A program made the translations under genes and the position numbers. A model generated the notes under the pieces. That model was not told the origin of the DNA. It saw nothing but the letters and a program-made list of their open reading frames with translations, and searched no databases. From an uncultured Chitinophagaceae bacterium (lineage in GTDB: Bacteria; Bacteroidota; Bacteroidia; Chitinophagales; Chitinophagaceae): DNA of 64,000 bases. The stretch covers positions 1 through 64,000 of the forward strand of contig CALMYJ010000031.1 in assembly GCA_937873715.1 (NCBI GenBank), written 5' to 3'. Below, in pieces: positions 47,545 to 57,803 of the stretch; the stretch's first letter is position 1, and every line of letters begins with the position of its first letter.

Positions 47545-48515
47545 GAACAATTACTTTTTTTAATAATAAGGGTGGGGTAGGTAAAACTACCACAGTTTAT
47601 CATGTAGCCTGGATGTTGTCAGAGCTGGGAATTAAAACCATCGCCATAGATTTGGATCCTCAGTCTAACCTGACATCAATGTTTCTAACTGATGAAAAGT
47701 TAGAGTCTGTATACGAGCATAATAGGCCTGTAACAGTTTTAGATGCAATAAGGCCAATAGTAAATGGTGATCCGTTTGTGCCGGTATATATTGAACAAAT
47801 CAATGATAATCTTGGCCTGGTTTTAGGCAATTTATCCCTTTCTACATTTGAGGATACATTGAGTGATGCCTGGTTAAAATGCCTTAACAGTGAAATATAT
47901 TCTTTTAGAATTACAAGTATATTTAAAACTCTAATTGATGAAGCAGCCGAAAGATTTGCAGCAGAAGTAATACTGATTGATGTAGGGCCAAATCTTGGCG
48001 CAATCAACCGGGCGGTTACTATTAGCTCCGATTATATTATAATGCCTGTGGCTTCAGATTTATTCTCCCTTCAGGGCATTAAAAACCTTGGAACCACACT
48101 GAATATTTGGAAAAAACAATGGGCGCAGCGCAAAGAGCTAAAGCCAGCGAATCTTACCATTCAAATTCCGGAAAATAATACAAAGCCTGTTGGCTATATT
48201 GTTATGCAATATTCTGCAAAGGAAAGCCGCCCTGTAAAATCTTACCTAAAGTGGGCAAATAAGATTCCGGATATTTTCAGGGAGTTTGTACTGGGGGATA
48301 GTGACGAAAAGGTAAATAATGTTGATGATGATGCTTATTGTATCGCATTGTTAAAACATTTTAGAAGCCTGGCACCAATGTCAATGGAGGCACACAAGCC
48401 AATTTTTTTACTAAAACCTGCCGACGGTGCTATAGGAGCACATGTATATGCCGTTCAAAAAAGCTATGATGAGTTTGAAGCATTAACTAAAAAAATTTTG
48501 GAGGTTTGTCCATGA
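47541..48515 (+). CDS. ParA/Soj-like ATPase inside a type III restriction operon
   Basis: The product starts MRTITFFNNKGGVGKTTTVY with a deviant Walker A (KGGVGKTT, signature lysine present) and has AIDLDPQSNLTSMF and the VILIDVGPNLGAINRAV Walker B-type block, as in ParA/MinD ATPases that dimerise and often bind DNA or membranes. I prefer ATG 47541, which overlaps the AlbA_2 stop (ATGA), to the in-frame ATG 47535. The length is 324 residues, longer than plasmid ParA (about 250); the extra C-terminal part has no motif I know. There is no parB gene or parS-like repeat nearby, so a partition role is unlikely. Its stop codon overlaps the res ATG (ATGA, 48512-48515). Confidence 0.88.
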   Translation: MRTITFFNNKGGVGKTTTVYHVAWMLSELGIKTIAIDLDPQSNLTSMFLTDEKLESVYEHNRPVTVLDAIRPIVNGDPFVPVYIEQINDNLGLVLGNLSLSTFEDTLSDAWLKCLNSEIYSFRITSIFKTLIDEAAERFAAEVILIDVGPNLGAINRAVTISSDYIIMPVASDLFSLQGIKNLGTTLNIWKKQWAQRKELKPANLTIQIPENNTKPVGYIVMQYSAKESRPVKSYLKWANKIPDIFREFVLGDSDEKVNNVDDDAYCIALLKHFRSLAPMSMEAHKPIFLLKPADGAIGAHVYAVQKSYDEFEALTKKILEVCP

Positions 48516-51169
48516 AAATCCATTTCAACAGCAACCAGGAATACCAGTTAGATGCGATAAAAGCCATAACCGATGTGTTTGAAGGGTAACCTTTGAGTGG
48601 TGGTGATTTTGAGTTTTCTGTTTCTTCAACCGGAGCTTTGCTTTCTGAATATGGATTGGGTAATCGCTTAGTACTTTCGGAAGAACAGCTTCTGGAAAAT
48701 GTAAAAATTATTCAGCAGCGTAACGAGATAAAAGATACTGTTTGCGAATTACAGGGGATGAACTTCTCCGTTGAAATGGAAACCGGAACAGGAAAAACTT
48801 ATGTATACCTACGAACAATTTATGAACTTAATAAACTCTATGGCTTCAAAAAGTTTGTGATTGTTGTTCCATCAATTGCTATACGGGAAGGGGTGCTAAA
48901 GAACCTGCAAATTACCCACGAACATTTTCAGTCGCTTTACGATAATGCTACAATCAATTTTGATGTTTACGACAGTAAAAAAATTTCCCATTTAAGGGGC
49001 TTTGCTTCTGCCAATGCCATACAGGTTTTAATTCTAAATATTGATGCCTTTGCAAAAGACGAGAACATCATCAATAGGCCGAATGATAAACTAACCGGTA
49101 AAAAGCCTATTGAGTTTATTAAAAGCACTTGGCCGATTGTACTTGTGGATGAACCACAAAATATGGAAACGGACATTCGGAAAAAAGCTATTGAAAACCT
49201 TAATCCTCTTTGTACACTTCGATATTCCGCTACACATACTAACCTTTATAACCTGGTGTATTCCCTCAATCCGGTTAAGGCATACGATTTGGGTTTGGTA
49301 AAGCAAATTGAAGTGGACTCAGTAGTGAGTGAGAATGCCATGAATGATGCTTTTGTTCAGGTAGAAAAAATTCAGCCAAGCGGTAAAAATAAAATTATTG
49401 CCAAGTTGAAAATTGATATGAACACCGCAAAAGGGGTAGTAAGAAAATCAGTAACAGTTGACCGTGATAAATACGACTTATATAAACTTTCAGGTGAAAG
49501 GGACATTTACCAGGATTTAAAAGTAACGGAAATTGATTTAAGCAACCAGGTTGTATCCTTATCGAATGGTCAAATGCTTACGGTTGGAGAAATACAAGGC
49601 GGTTTAAATAATGAAGTGCTTCGTTATATGATGCAAAAAACGGTGGAGGAACATTTAAAGAAAGAGAAGTTTTACAAACCAAAAGGCATAAAGGTTTTGA
49701 CTTTGTTTTTTATTGACAAGGTTAAAAATTATCGGGATTATGATGCAAGTGGAAATCCGTTGAAAGGAAAGTTTGCCGAATGGTTTGAAGAAATCTATCA
49801 ATATGAAATACGTAAACCTGCCTTTTCGGGTTTAATTCCTTATCCTGTGGATGAAATTCATAACGGGTATTTTTCACAGGATAATAAAGGGAGAATAAAA
49901 GATACGGGGGGCGAAACACAGGCTGATGATGATACTTACAAACTCATTATGCAGGATAAAGAAAAATTGCTTGATATCAATACACCTTTACGCTTTCTAT
50001 TCAGTCATTCCGCACTTCGAGAAGGATGGGATAACCCCAATGTTTTCCAAATCTGCACATTAAATGAAACAAAGTCGGAAATCAAAAAACGCCAGGAAAT
50101 TGGAAGGGGTTTACGTTTATGCGTAAACCAGGATGGACAAAGAATAAATGACCGTAACACTAATAGGCTCACTGTTATTGCAAATGAAAGATATGAGGAT
50201 TTTGCGAAAGCACTGCAGAAAGAAATAGAAGAGGATTGCGGCGTAAAATTTGAAAACAGGATTAAGAACAAAGCGGAACGTAAAAAAGTAAATTACAGAA
50301 AGGGCTTTGAAGCCGACCCCAAATTTTTACAGGTATGGGAGAAGATAAAGCATAAAACAAAATATAGTGTTTCTTACCATAGCAACGATCTGGTAAAACT
50401 TGCTTCAAAAGCTGTCATGAGCGAAATGCCGGAAACAAATAAGCCAAGTATAAGAAGCACCAGGCAAAAAGTACTGATAACTGGCGAAGGTGTAGCGGGG
50501 CAGCTTTTAAGCGACAGTGCTTTGAATGATTATGGAACAAAAATTACAATTCCTGATATTTTAAGTTATATACAAAGCAAAACAGAATTAACAAGAGATA
50601 CCATCCTCCAAATATTGAAAATGTCGGGCCGTATAAATGAAGTCCTTGTCAATCCGCAAATGTTTATGGACAATGCCACAAAGCTCATTAAGAGTGCTTT
50701 GTATAATTTGATGATTGATGGTATTAAGTATGAAAAGATTGGCAGCAAAATATATGAGATGACTTTGTTTGATGATAAAGATTTTGAAATTTATGTTGAC
50801 AATTTTACACATTCCGTTACCGACTCCAACAAAACTATTTATGAAAACTACATGCCACTTGATAGTGGCGTAGAAAACCAATTTGCCAAAGACTGCGAAA
50901 CAAGCGAGGATGTTGAATTTTACTTTAAACTTCCCAACTGGTTTAAAATAAATACACCAATAGGGACCTACAATCCCGACTGGGCTGTAGTATTTAAAGG
51001 GGAAAAGAAAATTTATTTTGTTGCCGAAACAAAGAGTGAAGGACAGGAGCTTTTAAAAACGGAAAAACAAAAAATAAAATGCGGAGAAGAACACTTCCGT
51101 GAATTTGCAGAAGTTGTTTATACGCAGGTTTCGTCTGTAAAAGGCTTAACCAGTAAATCGACGAATTGA
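48512..51169 (+). CDS. res: Type III restriction enzyme Res subunit, interrupted by TAA at codon 26
   Basis: Res is the ATP-dependent translocase and nuclease of type III systems. The frame from ATG 48512 encodes the usual N-terminal MKIHFNSNQEYQLDAIKAI, stops at TAA 48587-48589, and continues in the same frame to 51169. After the stop there is TTG at 48593, preceded by GAAGGG, from which 858 residues are open: Walker A METGTGKT (TTG numbering 62-69), motif II DEPQ (186-189), later helicase motifs (SALREGWDNPNVF, RQEIGRGLRL) and a C-terminal PD-ExK-type nuclease (NPDWAVVF, FVAETKSEG). All catalytic parts are intact except that the NQEYQLDAI Q-motif lies before the stop. A C-to-T change of CAA would explain it. 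Activity depends on readthrough or restart. Confidence 0.85.
48587..48595 (+). other. In-frame stop codon followed by TTG in res
   Basis: TAA (48587-48589), CCT, then TTG (48593-48595) lie in one frame. GAAGGG (48581-48586) precedes the TTG at Shine-Dalgarno distance, so termination and restart is possible. Confidence 0.75.
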
Positions 51170-51192
51170 AAACGCAAAAGTTCTTTTCTTCC

Positions 51193-54066
51193 TTACACTT
51201 CCACCTCCATATAACTTTCAATCGGTTCGCAGGTGCATATAAGATTCCTGTCGCCGTGGGTGTTATTTACACGGCTTACTGATGGCCAGAATTTATTGGC
51301 GGAAACATAAGGTAATGGAAATGCCGCCTGCTGCCTGCTGTAGCTGTGCTGCCAGGCATCGGCGCAAATTACCTGCTGGGTATGCGGCGCATTTTTCAGC
51401 ACATTATCTTTTTTATCGGCGCTGCCCTCTTCAATGGCTTTTATTTCGTGCCATATACCAATCAGGGCATCGCAAAAGCGGTCCAGTTCGGCCTTGCTTT
51501 CACTTTCAGTAGGTTCAATCATTAATGTGCCCGCCACCGGGAAAGATAGTGTGGGAGCATGAAACCCGTAATCCATCAGCCTTTTGGCCACATCTTCTGC
51601 TTCAATGCCGGCGCTGGTTTTAAAGGGCCGCAGGTCCACAATAAATTCGTGGGCTGCCGTATCATTTTTACCGGTGTATAATATTTTATAATACTGCTCC
51701 AGCCTTGCCTTCATATAGTTGGCATTGAGTATGGCATACTCGGTAGCCTTACGTAATCCTTTTGCACCCAGCAGGCGTATGTACGCATAGCTGATTAAAA
51801 GTATGCTGGCACTACCATAGGGCGCAGCCGATACAGCACCTTCATTGTTCCATTCATGATGGCCGGGTAAAAAAGGCACTAATTGTTCGGCTACACATAT
51901 TGGTCCCACCCCGGGGCCACCGCCGCCATGTGGTATGGCAAAAGTTTTATGCAGGTTAAGGTGGCATACATCTGCGCCTATCAGGCCGGGGCTGGTGAGG
52001 CCCACCTGAGCATTCATATTGGCACCATCCATATATACCTGTCCGCCATACTGATGTATGGTGGCACATATTTCTTTAATGCTTTCTTCAAACACCCCGT
52101 GGGTGGAGGGATAGGTTACCATTAATGCCGAAAGGTTAGCAGCGTTTTCTTTGGCTTTGGCTTTTAAATCATCCACATCAATATTACCGGCATCATCGCA
52201 TTTGGTTACCACCACCTTCATGCCTGCCATCACCGCACTGGCAGGGTTGGTGCCGTGTGCCGATACCGGTATCAGCACCACATTACGGTGTGCTTCGCCC
52301 CTTGCGATGTGGTAGCGGCGTATGGCTAACAGTCCGGCATATTCGCCCTGTGCGCCGCTGTTGGGTTGCAGCGATGTGGCGGCAAAGCCGGTAATAATGC
52401 TCAGGTAATTTTCTAATTCTTTAATGATTTGCTGGTAGCCTTCTGTTTGTGCAGCAGGTGCAAAGGGATGCAGTTTGCTGAACTCCGGCCAGCTTACGGG
52501 TATCAGTTCGGTAGCGGCATTCAGCTTCATGGTGCAGCTACCCAGGCTAATCATGGAAGTGTTCAGGCTCAGGTCTTTATTTTCCAGCGATTTTAAGTAA
52601 CGCATCATTTCACTTTCGCTGTGATGGGTGTTAAATACCGGGTGCTGCAGGTAGGCCGAGCTACGCAGCAGGGTGCCGGGTATTTTGTATTTACTGCCGT
52701 CTAACTGTTTTTTTTCTTTGCGGCTTAAGATAAAGGCCTCCGCAAATACTTTAACAATGTTGTGTACATCATTAATCAGTGTTGTTTCATCGAGGCTTAT
52801 GCCTACTGTACCATCGGCAGCGTAGTAAAAATTCATCTCGTTTGCCTCGGCCACCTGCTTTAATGTAACAGTGTCGGTTACACGTATTTTTAGCGTATCG
52901 AAATAATAGGGATTTATTTGTTCGATACCCAGTTCGCTCAGTTCTGTTTCCAGTTTTTGCGCAAGCAGGTGTACCCTTTTGGCTATATTGCTGATACCGG
53001 CTGCGCCATGATATACAGCGTACATGGCGGCCATATTGGCCAGCAGGGCCTGTGCGGTGCATATATTGCTGGTAGCTTTTTCCCGGCGGATATGTTGTTC
53101 CCGGGTTTGCAGCGCCATGCGTAAGGCCCTGTTGCCCTGTGCATCGATACTTACGCCAATGATGCGACCGGGTATGGTTCTTTTAAATTCATCTTTAGTG
53201 GCAAAAAAAGCGGCATGCGGTCCGCCAAAGCCCATAGGTACACCAAAGCGTTGTGCGGAGCCTACGGCAGCATCGGCACCCAGTTCGCCGGGTGGGGTAA
53301 GTAAGGCCAGGGCCAGCAAATCGGTGGCCATTACCACTTTTGCATTGGCCGCCTGTGCTTTTTCGATAAATTGCCGGTAATCGGCAACAAGGCCGTTACT
53401 ATCCGGGTATTGAAGTATGGCACCAAAAAATGTTTCGTCGATAAGGGCAGTAGTATAATCTCCAAATACCAGCTCAATACCCACGGGGGCCGCCCTTGTA
53501 ATCAATACGGCTTTGCTGTGTTCAAAAATATTATTGTCTACAAAAAAACGTGGTGCGGAAATATGGTTGTGGTCTTTGTTTTTATGGTTAAAAAACATGG
53601 TCATGGCTTCGGCCGCTGCTGTGGCTTCATCCAGCAGGCTGGCATTGGCGATAGGTAAGGCGGTAAGGTCGCTTACCATAGTTTGAAAATTGAGCAGGCT
53701 TTCTAAGCGGCCTTGTGCAATTTCGGCCTGGTAAGGGGTGTATTGTGTGTACCAGCCCGGGTTTTCGAACAGGTTTCTTAAAATTACCGAAGGCGTATTG
53801 GTATCGTAATAGCCCTGCCCGATATAGCTTTTAAACACTTTGTTTTTTACAGCCAGTTTTTTCAATTCAGCCAGGTAGGCATTTTCGCTGCTGGCGGCAG
53901 GCAGGTCCATATCTTTTTGGAGGCGAATGCCTTCGGGTATGGTTTTGCTGATAAGCGCTTCCATATCGGGTACACCAATGCTGCTTAACATCTGTATGGT
54001 TTCCTCGCTATTTGTACCTATATGCCTGCCGGCAAATTCATTTTGCTGCTGTTCAAATAAATTCAT
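51193..54066 (-). CDS. gcvP: Glycine dehydrogenase (decarboxylating), P protein
   Basis: GcvP is the pyridoxal-phosphate subunit of the glycine cleavage system. The 957-residue single-chain product has both halves: an N-terminal domain with [27 protein letters not shown] and EAMTMFF, and a C-terminal domain with the PLP lysine region [20 protein letters not shown]. The C-terminus [12 protein letters not shown] is usual. It converges on res with only 23 bases between the stops and no visible terminator. A TAACTTTG promoter element lies upstream on the minus strand. Confidence 0.97.
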   Translation of the reverse strand: MNLFEQQQNEFAGRHIGTNSEETIQMLSSIGVPDMEALISKTIPEGIRLQKDMDLPAASSENAYLAELKKLAVKNKVFKSYIGQGYYDTNTPSVILRNLFENPGWYTQYTPYQAEIAQGRLESLLNFQTMVSDLTALPIANASLLDEATAAAEAMTMFFNHKNKDHNHISAPRFFVDNNIFEHSKAVLITRAAPVGIELVFGDYTTALIDETFFGAILQYPDSNGLVADYRQFIEKAQAANAKVVMATDLLALALLTPPGELGADAAVGSAQRFGVPMGFGGPHAAFFATKDEFKRTIPGRIIGVSIDAQGNRALRMALQTREQHIRREKATSNICTAQALLANMAAMYAVYHGAAGISNIAKRVHLLAQKLETELSELGIEQINPYYFDTLKIRVTDTVTLKQVAEANEMNFYYAADGTVGISLDETTLINDVHNIVKVFAEAFILSRKEKKQLDGSKYKIPGTLLRSSAYLQHPVFNTHHSESEMMRYLKSLENKDLSLNTSMISLGSCTMKLNAATELIPVSWPEFSKLHPFAPAAQTEGYQQIIKELENYLSIITGFAATSLQPNSGAQGEYAGLLAIRRYHIARGEAHRNVVLIPVSAHGTNPASAVMAGMKVVVTKCDDAGNIDVDDLKAKAKENAANLSALMVTYPSTHGVFEESIKEICATIHQYGGQVYMDGANMNAQVGLTSPGLIGADVCHLNLHKTFAIPHGGGGPGVGPICVAEQLVPFLPGHHEWNNEGAVSAAPYGSASILLISYAYIRLLGAKGLRKATEYAILNANYMKARLEQYYKILYTGKNDTAAHEFIVDLRPFKTSAGIEAEDVAKRLMDYGFHAPTLSFPVAGTLMIEPTESESKAELDRFCDALIGIWHEIKAIEEGSADKKDNVLKNAPHTQQVICADAWQHSYSRQQAAFPLPYVSANKFWPSVSRVNNTHGDRNLICTCEPIESYMEVEV

Positions 54067-54100
54067 GCTATAAGTTGGGGATTGACGATTAAAATTGCTG

Positions 54101-54108
54101 CAAAGTTA
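54101..54108 (-). promoter_or_regulatory. Promoter -7 element of gcvP
   Basis: On the minus strand TAACTTTG matches TAnnTTTG. A TTTG upstream is only 16 bases away, shorter than the usual 19-21. The start would be about 30 bases before the gcvP ATG. Confidence 0.45.
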
Positions 54109-54204
54109 GGGTGGTTACAATTATCAAACAGGTACTGTTGAATAGTGCCGGGCAGATGTGGGTAAACTGGGCATTACAGGCCTGCAGCAATAGGATACAT
54201 CCAC

Positions 54205-54212
54205 TAACTTTG
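54205..54212 (+). promoter_or_regulatory. Promoter -7 element of the flavin-binding protein gene
   Basis: TAACTTTG matches TAnnTTTG exactly, 22 bases before the ATG at 54234. No -33 TTTG is seen at the right distance. Confidence 0.4.
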
Positions 54213-54233
54213 GCCTGCAATACGATTTGAGCT

Positions 54234-54794
54234 ATGGGTAAATTTCACGACAGTATTAAACCTGCACATAAAGATTTTATAGTGGCGCAGCACATTTTTT
54301 TTACCGGGACAGCACCGCTTACAGCCGATGGACATATTAATGTATCACCTAAAGGGCTTGACTGTTTCCGGGTAATCAATGAGCATACCGTGGGTTATAT
54401 GGATCTTATCAGCAGCGGCAACGAAACCTCGGCCCATACTCTCGAAAACGGCCGCATCACTTTTATGTTCTGCTCTTTTGACGAAACGCCTAATATCCTT
54501 CGCCTGTATGGCAGGGGCAGGGCAGTATTGCCCGGTACGGCCGAATGGCAACAGTACGCTTCTTATTTTACAATTTATCCCAGCACCCGCCAGCTTATAA
54601 TTGCCGATATCAGCCTGGTACAAACCTCCTGTGGCTTTGGAGTACCCAGATACCAGTTTGCCGGCCACCGGGATATACATTTTGACTGGGCCGAAACCAA
54701 AGGCACCGAGGGCCTCAAGGCCTATATACAGGATAATAATCTAAAAAGTATTGATGGATTGCCCACCAGCCACAGCTTACTCAACAATTCATAA
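54234..54794 (+). CDS. Pyridoxamine 5'-phosphate oxidase family protein
   Basis: The 186-residue product has the split-barrel flavin-binding fold of this family: FIVAQHIFFTGTAPLTADGH (dimer/FMN strand), NVSPKG (phosphate-binding), GNETSAHTLENGRITFMFCS and RLYGRGRAVLPG. It is close to uncharacterised members that bind FMN, F420 or haem, not to PdxH, whose C-terminal PLP-binding segment is missing. It stands alone on the plus strand between gcvP and rplY. Cofactor and substrate are unknown. Confidence 0.85.
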   Translation: MGKFHDSIKPAHKDFIVAQHIFFTGTAPLTADGHINVSPKGLDCFRVINEHTVGYMDLISSGNETSAHTLENGRITFMFCSFDETPNILRLYGRGRAVLPGTAEWQQYASYFTIYPSTRQLIIADISLVQTSCGFGVPRYQFAGHRDIHFDWAETKGTEGLKAYIQDNNLKSIDGLPTSHSLLNNS

Positions 54795-54954
54795 GCTTTT
54801 GGTTTGCAATAGCTTGATTGCCTTTTCACCATCTTTATAAGTTGTAATGCTGGCAGGTAACTGGTTTTGGGTTAAAAAAGCCTGAAAAAACTGGTTAGCT
54901 GAAGCCTGTCGGCGGTATTTTTCCCTTACCTTCGCCGCTCAAAAAATTTAAATA

Positions 54955-55572
54955 ATGAAAACAATTACAATTGAAGGACAACTCAGGACCGAATTTGGCA
55001 AAGCAGCCACCCGCCAGCTTCGCTCTGAGGAGAAAGTGCCGGCTGTAATTTACGGGGGTGCGGCCGAAGTTAATTTTACGGCTCCAGCAACGGCATTTAA
55101 AAGCCTGGTGTATACTGCGGATTTTAACGTAGTAGAAGTAAAAGTGGATGGCAAATCTTACCGCTGTGTATTAAAAGACCTGCAGTTTGATAAAGTAAGC
55201 GACCTGCTGATCCATGTAGATTTACTGGAACTGGTAGAAGACAAAAAAGTTATCGTAACCCTGCCCTTGAAATTCAACGGTACACCTGCCGGTGTAAAAG
55301 CTGGTGGTAAGCTGGTTACTAAAATGAAAAGCCTGAAGGTAAAAACCCTGCCTAAGTTTTTGCGTGAAAATATCGAACTTGATATTACAGCGCTTGAACT
55401 GAATGGCAACGTAAGGGTACAGGATGTGGTAGCAGAAAATATGGAGATTATGAACTCTCCCCGTATTCCTATTGCATCGGTAACCATGACACGCCAGTTG
55501 AAACAGGAAGAAGCTGCAGCCGCTGCTGCTCCGGCAAAAGGTGCTGCTGCACCTGCTGCTGCCAAAAAATAA
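54955..55572 (+). CDS. rplY: 50S ribosomal protein L25 (CTC form)
   Basis: This general-stress type L25 binds 5S rRNA. The 205-residue product has the N-terminal L25 domain (EFGKAATRQLRSEEKVPAVI, YGG, YRCVLKDLQFD, HVDLLEL) and the C-terminal TL5/CTC beta domain (VTLPLKFNGTPAGVKAGGKL, PKFLRENIELDITAL). It ends with an Ala-rich, slightly basic tail of about 20 residues. A TACCTTCG promoter-like element lies about 20 bases upstream of the ATG. A clear terminator follows. Confidence 0.95.
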   Translation: MKTITIEGQLRTEFGKAATRQLRSEEKVPAVIYGGAAEVNFTAPATAFKSLVYTADFNVVEVKVDGKSYRCVLKDLQFDKVSDLLIHVDLLELVEDKKVIVTLPLKFNGTPAGVKAGGKLVTKMKSLKVKTLPKFLRENIELDITALELNGNVRVQDVVAENMEIMNSPRIPIASVTMTRQLKQEEAAAAAAPAKGAAAPAAAKK

Positions 55573-55591
55573 TTCATAATAATTGCTTCAT

Positions 55592-55621
55592 AAATGCCCC
55601 GCCACAACCGGGGCATTTTTA
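55592..55621 (+). terminator. Rho-independent terminator after rplY
   Basis: AAATGCCCC (55592-55600) pairs with GGGGCATTT (55610-55618), with a 9-base loop and continuing T residues. Confidence 0.85.
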
Positions 55622-55631
55622 TTACAGGTGT

Positions 55632-55664
55632 TTTGATAACCGGGGTAAAGTTTAGTTACCTTTG
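55632..55664 (+). promoter_or_regulatory. Promoter of yidC
   Basis: TTTG (55632-55635) and TACCTTTG (55657-55664) are 21 bases apart, an exact match to the Bacteroidota consensus, 20 bases before the yidC ATG. Confidence 0.75.
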
Positions 55665-55684
55665 CCACCGCTAAAAACGATAAT

Positions 55685-57532
55685 ATGGGAATGGATAGAA
55701 ATACAGTGATTGGTTTTGTACTGATTGGGGTGCTGATGATGGGCATGTTTTATATCAACAGCCAAAGCAGCCAGGCTTACCAGGCCGAGCAAAGGCGCAT
55801 TGCCGATTCTATTGAAAAACTAAAGCCCCCGGTAGATATTGTAGCTCAAAAAAATGATTCTGCAAAGATGGCCCAGGTCAAACTGGAGCAGGTGGCAGGT
55901 GGTTTTTCAGGGGCTACTTCGGAGCCTGAAGCATTAACTGTGCTGGAAAATGAAGTACTTAAAGTAACATTTACCAACAAAGGGGCACAGCCTAAAAATG
56001 TAGAGCTGAAGCAATACAAAACCTACAACGGCCAGCCGGTGATAGTACAAAGCGGCAGTTACAACAAAATTTCGTACACCATTAATGCTGCTGAAAATGG
56101 TACGGTGCAAACCGCCGACCTGGTGTTTAAAAAAATTGCCCAATCGCCTAATTTTTTAAGCTACAGCCTTACCGACAGCAACGGCAGGGAAATTATACAC
56201 ACTTATACGATAAGGCCCAATGATTATATGCTTGGCTTCGACATAAGCATTAAGGGTGCCGATAAATTATTTACAGCCAACACTACATCGTTGCTATGGC
56301 AAACCGAGGCTGCACAAATTGAAAAGGATGTAACCTACGAACGGCAGCAAACGCACTTATGTTATCTTGAAGATGGTAAGTATGATTTTGAAATGGCTGG
56401 CACCAGCAGCACAGATTTAAAACTGGAAAAACCAGTAGAGTGGCTGGCCTTAAAGCAACAGTTTTTTATTGCAGCCCTGGTGCATAAAAATAAATTCAAC
56501 ACGGCACAGGTAATGGGTAAAGTGCCTGCAGATACTGCGGTAAAACACCTGGTGCAAACTGCTGCAACGCTTAAGCTGGATGTAGCGGCTGCCGGTGGCA
56601 ATGCACAAATACCCCTGCAGTTGTATTATGGCCCCAGCGATTATAATGTGCTTAAAGCATACGGCAATAAAATGGAAAATATTGTACCGTATGGCAGTGG
56701 CATTTTTGCATTCGTAAAATACATTAACCGCCACATGCTGTTGCCGGTGTTCGACTTTTTGCGGCATAATGTTGCCAGTATGGGTATGGTTATCCTGCTG
56801 CTTACATTATTTATCCGCTTACTTACCTCACCAATTTTGTACAAGAGCTACCTGAGTGGCGCCAAAATGAAAGTGCTGAAACCGGAGGTAGATGCCCTGA
56901 AGGCAAAGTTTACCGATAAAAACGGCACGGTAGATCAGCAGGCATTTAGCATGGAGCAGATGAAATTGTGGCGCACAGCCGGTGTAAATCCTTTGGGAGG
57001 CTGCCTGCCGGCGCTGTTGCAGATACCCATCTTCATGTCGTTGTATTACTTCTTCCAGTCGAACATTGCTTTGCGTGGGCAAAGTTTTTGGTGGGCTGAA
57101 GATTTAGCCTCACATGATTCAATTTACAATCTTCCTTTTAGCATTCCATTTTATGGCGACCATGTGAGCCTGTTTACACTCACGGCTACCATTACCAGTC
57201 TTTTAATATCCCTTTACAGCATGTCTAACATGCAGGACAACTCTAATCCTGTTATGAAATACATGCCTTATATCTTCCCTGTATTGCTGTTGGGCGTATT
57301 TAACAATCTCCCTGCTGCACTTACCTGGTATTATACCGTATCGAATACCATTACCCTTATTTTGCAAATCGTGATACAGAAGTATATCATCAACCATGAT
57401 AAAATACTGGCGCAGATTGAAGAAAACAAAAAACGACCTGTGAAAAAAAGTAAGTTGCAGGAACGTATACAGGCCATGCAGGAAACGCAGAAGAAGGTAC
57501 AGGATATGAAAAAGCAAACGCAAAAAAAGTAA
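55685..57532 (+). CDS. yidC: Membrane protein insertase YidC
   Basis: YidC inserts membrane proteins alone or with SecYEG. The 615-residue product has an N-terminal membrane helix (RNTVIGFVLIGVLMMGMFYI), a periplasmic beta domain (about 60-350) and the conserved C-terminal core of five helices with RLLTSPILYKSYLSGAKM, PLGGCLPALLQIPIFMSLYY and NNLPAALTWYYTVSN. The basic C-terminal tail (KKRPVKKSKLQERIQ) can contact ribosomes. The start could also be the second ATG at 55691. Confidence 0.96.
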   Translation: MGMDRNTVIGFVLIGVLMMGMFYINSQSSQAYQAEQRRIADSIEKLKPPVDIVAQKNDSAKMAQVKLEQVAGGFSGATSEPEALTVLENEVLKVTFTNKGAQPKNVELKQYKTYNGQPVIVQSGSYNKISYTINAAENGTVQTADLVFKKIAQSPNFLSYSLTDSNGREIIHTYTIRPNDYMLGFDISIKGADKLFTANTTSLLWQTEAAQIEKDVTYERQQTHLCYLEDGKYDFEMAGTSSTDLKLEKPVEWLALKQQFFIAALVHKNKFNTAQVMGKVPADTAVKHLVQTAATLKLDVAAAGGNAQIPLQLYYGPSDYNVLKAYGNKMENIVPYGSGIFAFVKYINRHMLLPVFDFLRHNVASMGMVILLLTLFIRLLTSPILYKSYLSGAKMKVLKPEVDALKAKFTDKNGTVDQQAFSMEQMKLWRTAGVNPLGGCLPALLQIPIFMSLYYFFQSNIALRGQSFWWAEDLASHDSIYNLPFSIPFYGDHVSLFTLTATITSLLISLYSMSNMQDNSNPVMKYMPYIFPVLLLGVFNNLPAALTWYYTVSNTITLILQIVIQKYIINHDKILAQIEENKKRPVKKSKLQERIQAMQETQKKVQDMKKQTQKK

Positions 57533-57564
57533 ATAAATAATTCAAATAGTCCTTTAAAATAATT

Positions 57565-57600
57565 AAGACCTGCAACTGTATCTATAAGTTGCAGGTCTTA
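57565..57600. terminator. Terminator after yidC
   Basis: A perfect 13-bp stem (57565-57577 with 57587-57599) with a 9-base loop is followed by a weak T-rich stretch (ATTGTAT). The remaining 200 bases up to 57803 show nothing but a possible TATCTTGT promoter element near 57779. Confidence 0.7.
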
Positions 57601-57803
57601 TTGTATATGGCTGTTATAAACTTTAAAGCTGTACTGCTATTCCCGGCGAAGGAGTGATATGTTAGGAAATGTTTTACATGCCTGGCAAGGAGCCATCAAT
57701 GGCAGGGCGTTTTGATTAGTATGTTTTTAAAGGATAAAAGTGCAGCGGTTCAGCATAAAGATTGGCACAGCTTTTTATTATCTTGTGTATGAATAAATGA
57801 ACT

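Noticed and set aside
47541..48515. Plasmid or chromosome partition locus
   Set aside because: ParA-like, but there is no parB gene or parS repeats, and it is translationally coupled to restriction genes on both sides.
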